A DNA stretch of 64,000 nucleotides from Symbiodinium kawagutii (lineage: Eukaryota > Sar > Dinophyceae > Suessiales > Symbiodiniaceae): NCBI GenBank assembly GCA_009767595.1, contig VSDK01013525.1, forward strand, positions 125,986 through 189,985. Direction: 5' to 3'. A model generated the notes under the pieces. The model was not told the DNA's origin, made no database searches, and saw only the letters and a list, made by a program, of their open reading frames with translations. The position numbers and the translations under genes are program-made. This document shows, piece after piece, positions 62,720 through 64,000 of the stretch (its first letter is position 1; each line of letters begins with the position of its first letter).

Positions 62720-64000
62720 TGATAGACAGATTGTTGCTGTTCATGGGATCAATCATCCTTTGCCAGGCCTTCAAAGTCATCTCACTCCATGGATCATTCA
62801 GATGGTTGGCGACATACCGGATAGTTCCGATCTGATACTGGCCATCATCGACGTGCATATGTATGCGCCTTCACCTGCACTCACACATCCGGTGCCGGAA
62901 GTAGTGAGGAAGGTGCGCAGAATTCCTCGGAGCATCACAAGACAGGAGCTGTTGACGCGTGCCCACGTTGCAAATTACTGCCGTCAACACAGTCATAGCT
63001 GCTGGGTGCGCATGAACGGCATCACATGGAATCTGCTGCAGGAGATGCCACGATTGGTTGATCATGGTGATGTGTTTGAGATACATGTTCCGCCAGCAGA
63101 GGAGGGTGCGGTCCTTGACACATGTCAAACCATCGAAGCCACAGATCCTGTTGGACCCGAAAGTTTAAGTGAAGGAGATCTTGGCAATATGTCTGATTGG
63201 GTCACAGAACTTGCGTCCCCAGTTTCAAGTGCCCATAGTGCCCACAGCATTGATGCGGAATTAGATGTTCACTTTTGTGTTTGGGCCATAGCACATGACT
63301 CTTTTCGGCAGTGCAGTTCCCCTCGTTTTGTCCGGATTCGTGGAAACATGCAGCATTGGCATAGAGATATCGTACAGGCTTGGAATGATGTCCTGCATTT
63401 TGATCAGTCTACTGCATATCATCTTGTCATGCCTCCACCTGATGGCATACGAGCACCTGATGGTGAGTTCTGCGTGCATGTAGTCGTAGAGCAGGACCTG
63501 AACCCAGCCCTTACGGCAGTTTTGCTGCTTGTTCATGATCCTGATGGAGAAACACCGCATGGGGGCCATCGAGCCATCTCCATGCCATCTCTTAGCACGT
63601 TCGAATCCATCCAGCGGCTTGTTGGCCCTGTGAGTCAAGCTGTCAGATGTAGAATCCTTGTTCAATCACGGGAACTTGGTAGAGGACAGCAGCTTATTCT
63701 TCCCAGTGGCGGTGTTATCCAGATTGAGGTCACCGCAAGGCATTCACGTGAGCAGGCTGATGAATCAGGCATGATGCAGTCCTCATTGCAGAACACGGGA
63801 GAATATAGGCGTGCGCCGGACAATCAAGGACCAGGCAGTCGACCTATGTGTCCGGTTGATGCTGGGTGTTGCATGCAGTTCAGAACATGGTTCATACACC
63901 ATAGTCATTGGCCTACGTGTGACCAGCCACGTCATTTGCAAGTTTGCCGCTATCATGATGACTGGTTAGGTCGGATCGCTGACACATGGCCTGAACGCTT
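62667..64000 (+). CDS. LINE-like second ORF, continuation (partial, no stop in window)
   Basis: This frame is open for more than 1.3 kb, to the end of the window. It starts MSDQPGTAIMTLPALHIDD, followed by RQIVAVHG, a stretch with RKVRRIPRSITRQEL and CWVRMNGITWNLLQEM, then module copy two (HFCVWAIAHDSFRQCSSPRF at 63270) and copy three (QFRTWFIHHSHWPTCDQPRH at 63876). It is the direct continuation of the preceding segment in another frame. ATG 62667 could also be a real start of a separate ORF. The reverse transcriptase is expected beyond the window. Confidence 0.6.
   Translation, partial: MSDQPGTAIMTLPALHIDDRQIVAVHGINHPLPGLQSHLTPWIIQMVGDIPDSSDLILAIIDVHMYAPSPALTHPVPEVVRKVRRIPRSITRQELLTRAHVANYCRQHSHSCWVRMNGITWNLLQEMPRLVDHGDVFEIHVPPAEEGAVLDTCQTIEATDPVGPESLSEGDLGNMSDWVTELASPVSSAHSAHSIDAELDVHFCVWAIAHDSFRQCSSPRFVRIRGNMQHWHRDIVQAWNDVLHFDQSTAYHLVMPPPDGIRAPDGEFCVHVVVEQDLNPALTAVLLLVHDPDGETPHGGHRAISMPSLSTFESIQRLVGPVSQAVRCRILVQSRELGRGQQLILPSGGVIQIEVTARHSREQADESGMMQSSLQNTGEYRRAPDNQGPGSRPMCPVDAGCCMQFRTWFIHHSHWPTCDQPRHLQVCRYHDDWLGRIADTWPER

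Larger units (their letters stand above)
59583..64000 (+). mobile_element. LINE-like retrotransposon, 5' part (continues past window)
   Basis: GC-rich coding-type DNA begins abruptly after an AT-rich, repeat-type flank. About 420 bp of leader is followed by ORF1 with a zinc finger and by a long second coding region made of repeated modules that I associate with the N-terminal part of dinoflagellate LINE polyproteins. No reverse transcriptase or endonuclease motif is reached before 64000; they should follow downstream. It lies in the same orientation as the isoamylase exons and could sit inside that gene's intron. Confidence 0.6.

Overview
The window looks like nuclear DNA of a dinoflagellate, most likely a Symbiodiniaceae-type alga. 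Short GC-rich exons sit in long AT-rich introns crowded with interspersed repeats. Introns can be placed exactly by reading frame, and many start with GC (some possibly GA) instead of GT, with AG acceptors often followed by G. Both large retroelements carry protein modules I associate with dinoflagellate genomes. There is nothing bacterial here: no operons, no Shine-Dalgarno-spaced ORFs. I found no rRNA, tRNA or CRISPR array. Most short ORFs are chance reading through repeats and were left out.

Layout. 1-7.3 kb: repeat-rich, gene-poor. 7.3-11.7 kb: scattered exons, including an EF-hand whose calcium loop is split by an intron, and a second EF-hand exon. 14.2-16.2 kb: four phase-compatible exons of a coiled-coil protein. 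16.2-25.6 kb: repeats, microsatellites and an assembly gap. 25.6-26.6 kb: an uninterrupted gene joining an RWD domain to a RapZ-C-like domain. 31.5-37.4 kb: a four-exon gene for a multipass membrane protein with a C-terminal histidine-phosphatase domain. 40.7-47.9 kb: a complete tyrosine-recombinase (DIRS/Ngaro-like) retrotransposon with Gag-like ORF, reverse transcriptase, C5-cytosine DNA methyltransferase, RNase H, tyrosine recombinase and split direct repeats. 48.8-49.3 kb: two exons of an unrecognised gene. 53.4-59.0 kb: eight small exons of an isoamylase-type starch debranching enzyme. 59.6-64.0 kb: the 5' part of a LINE-like element that runs off the window.

Every gene and both retroelements lie on the plus strand, which fits the unidirectional gene arrays of dinoflagellates. 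The cellular genes do not form one obvious pathway; isoamylase trims alpha-1,6 branches in starch and the others look like signalling or regulatory proteins. Three families of ~100 bp inverted-repeat-ended elements (A, B and C here) occur throughout and make up much of the intron and intergenic DNA.

The most notable object is the 7.2 kb retrotransposon. Its A1 - ORFs - B1 - A2 - B2 repeats are intact, all catalytic motifs I looked for are present, and its left end, inner junction and right end all share the four bases ATGT. That pattern fits integration of a circular intermediate by its own recombinase. The embedded methyltransferase may let the element methylate its own DNA copies; this last point is inference.
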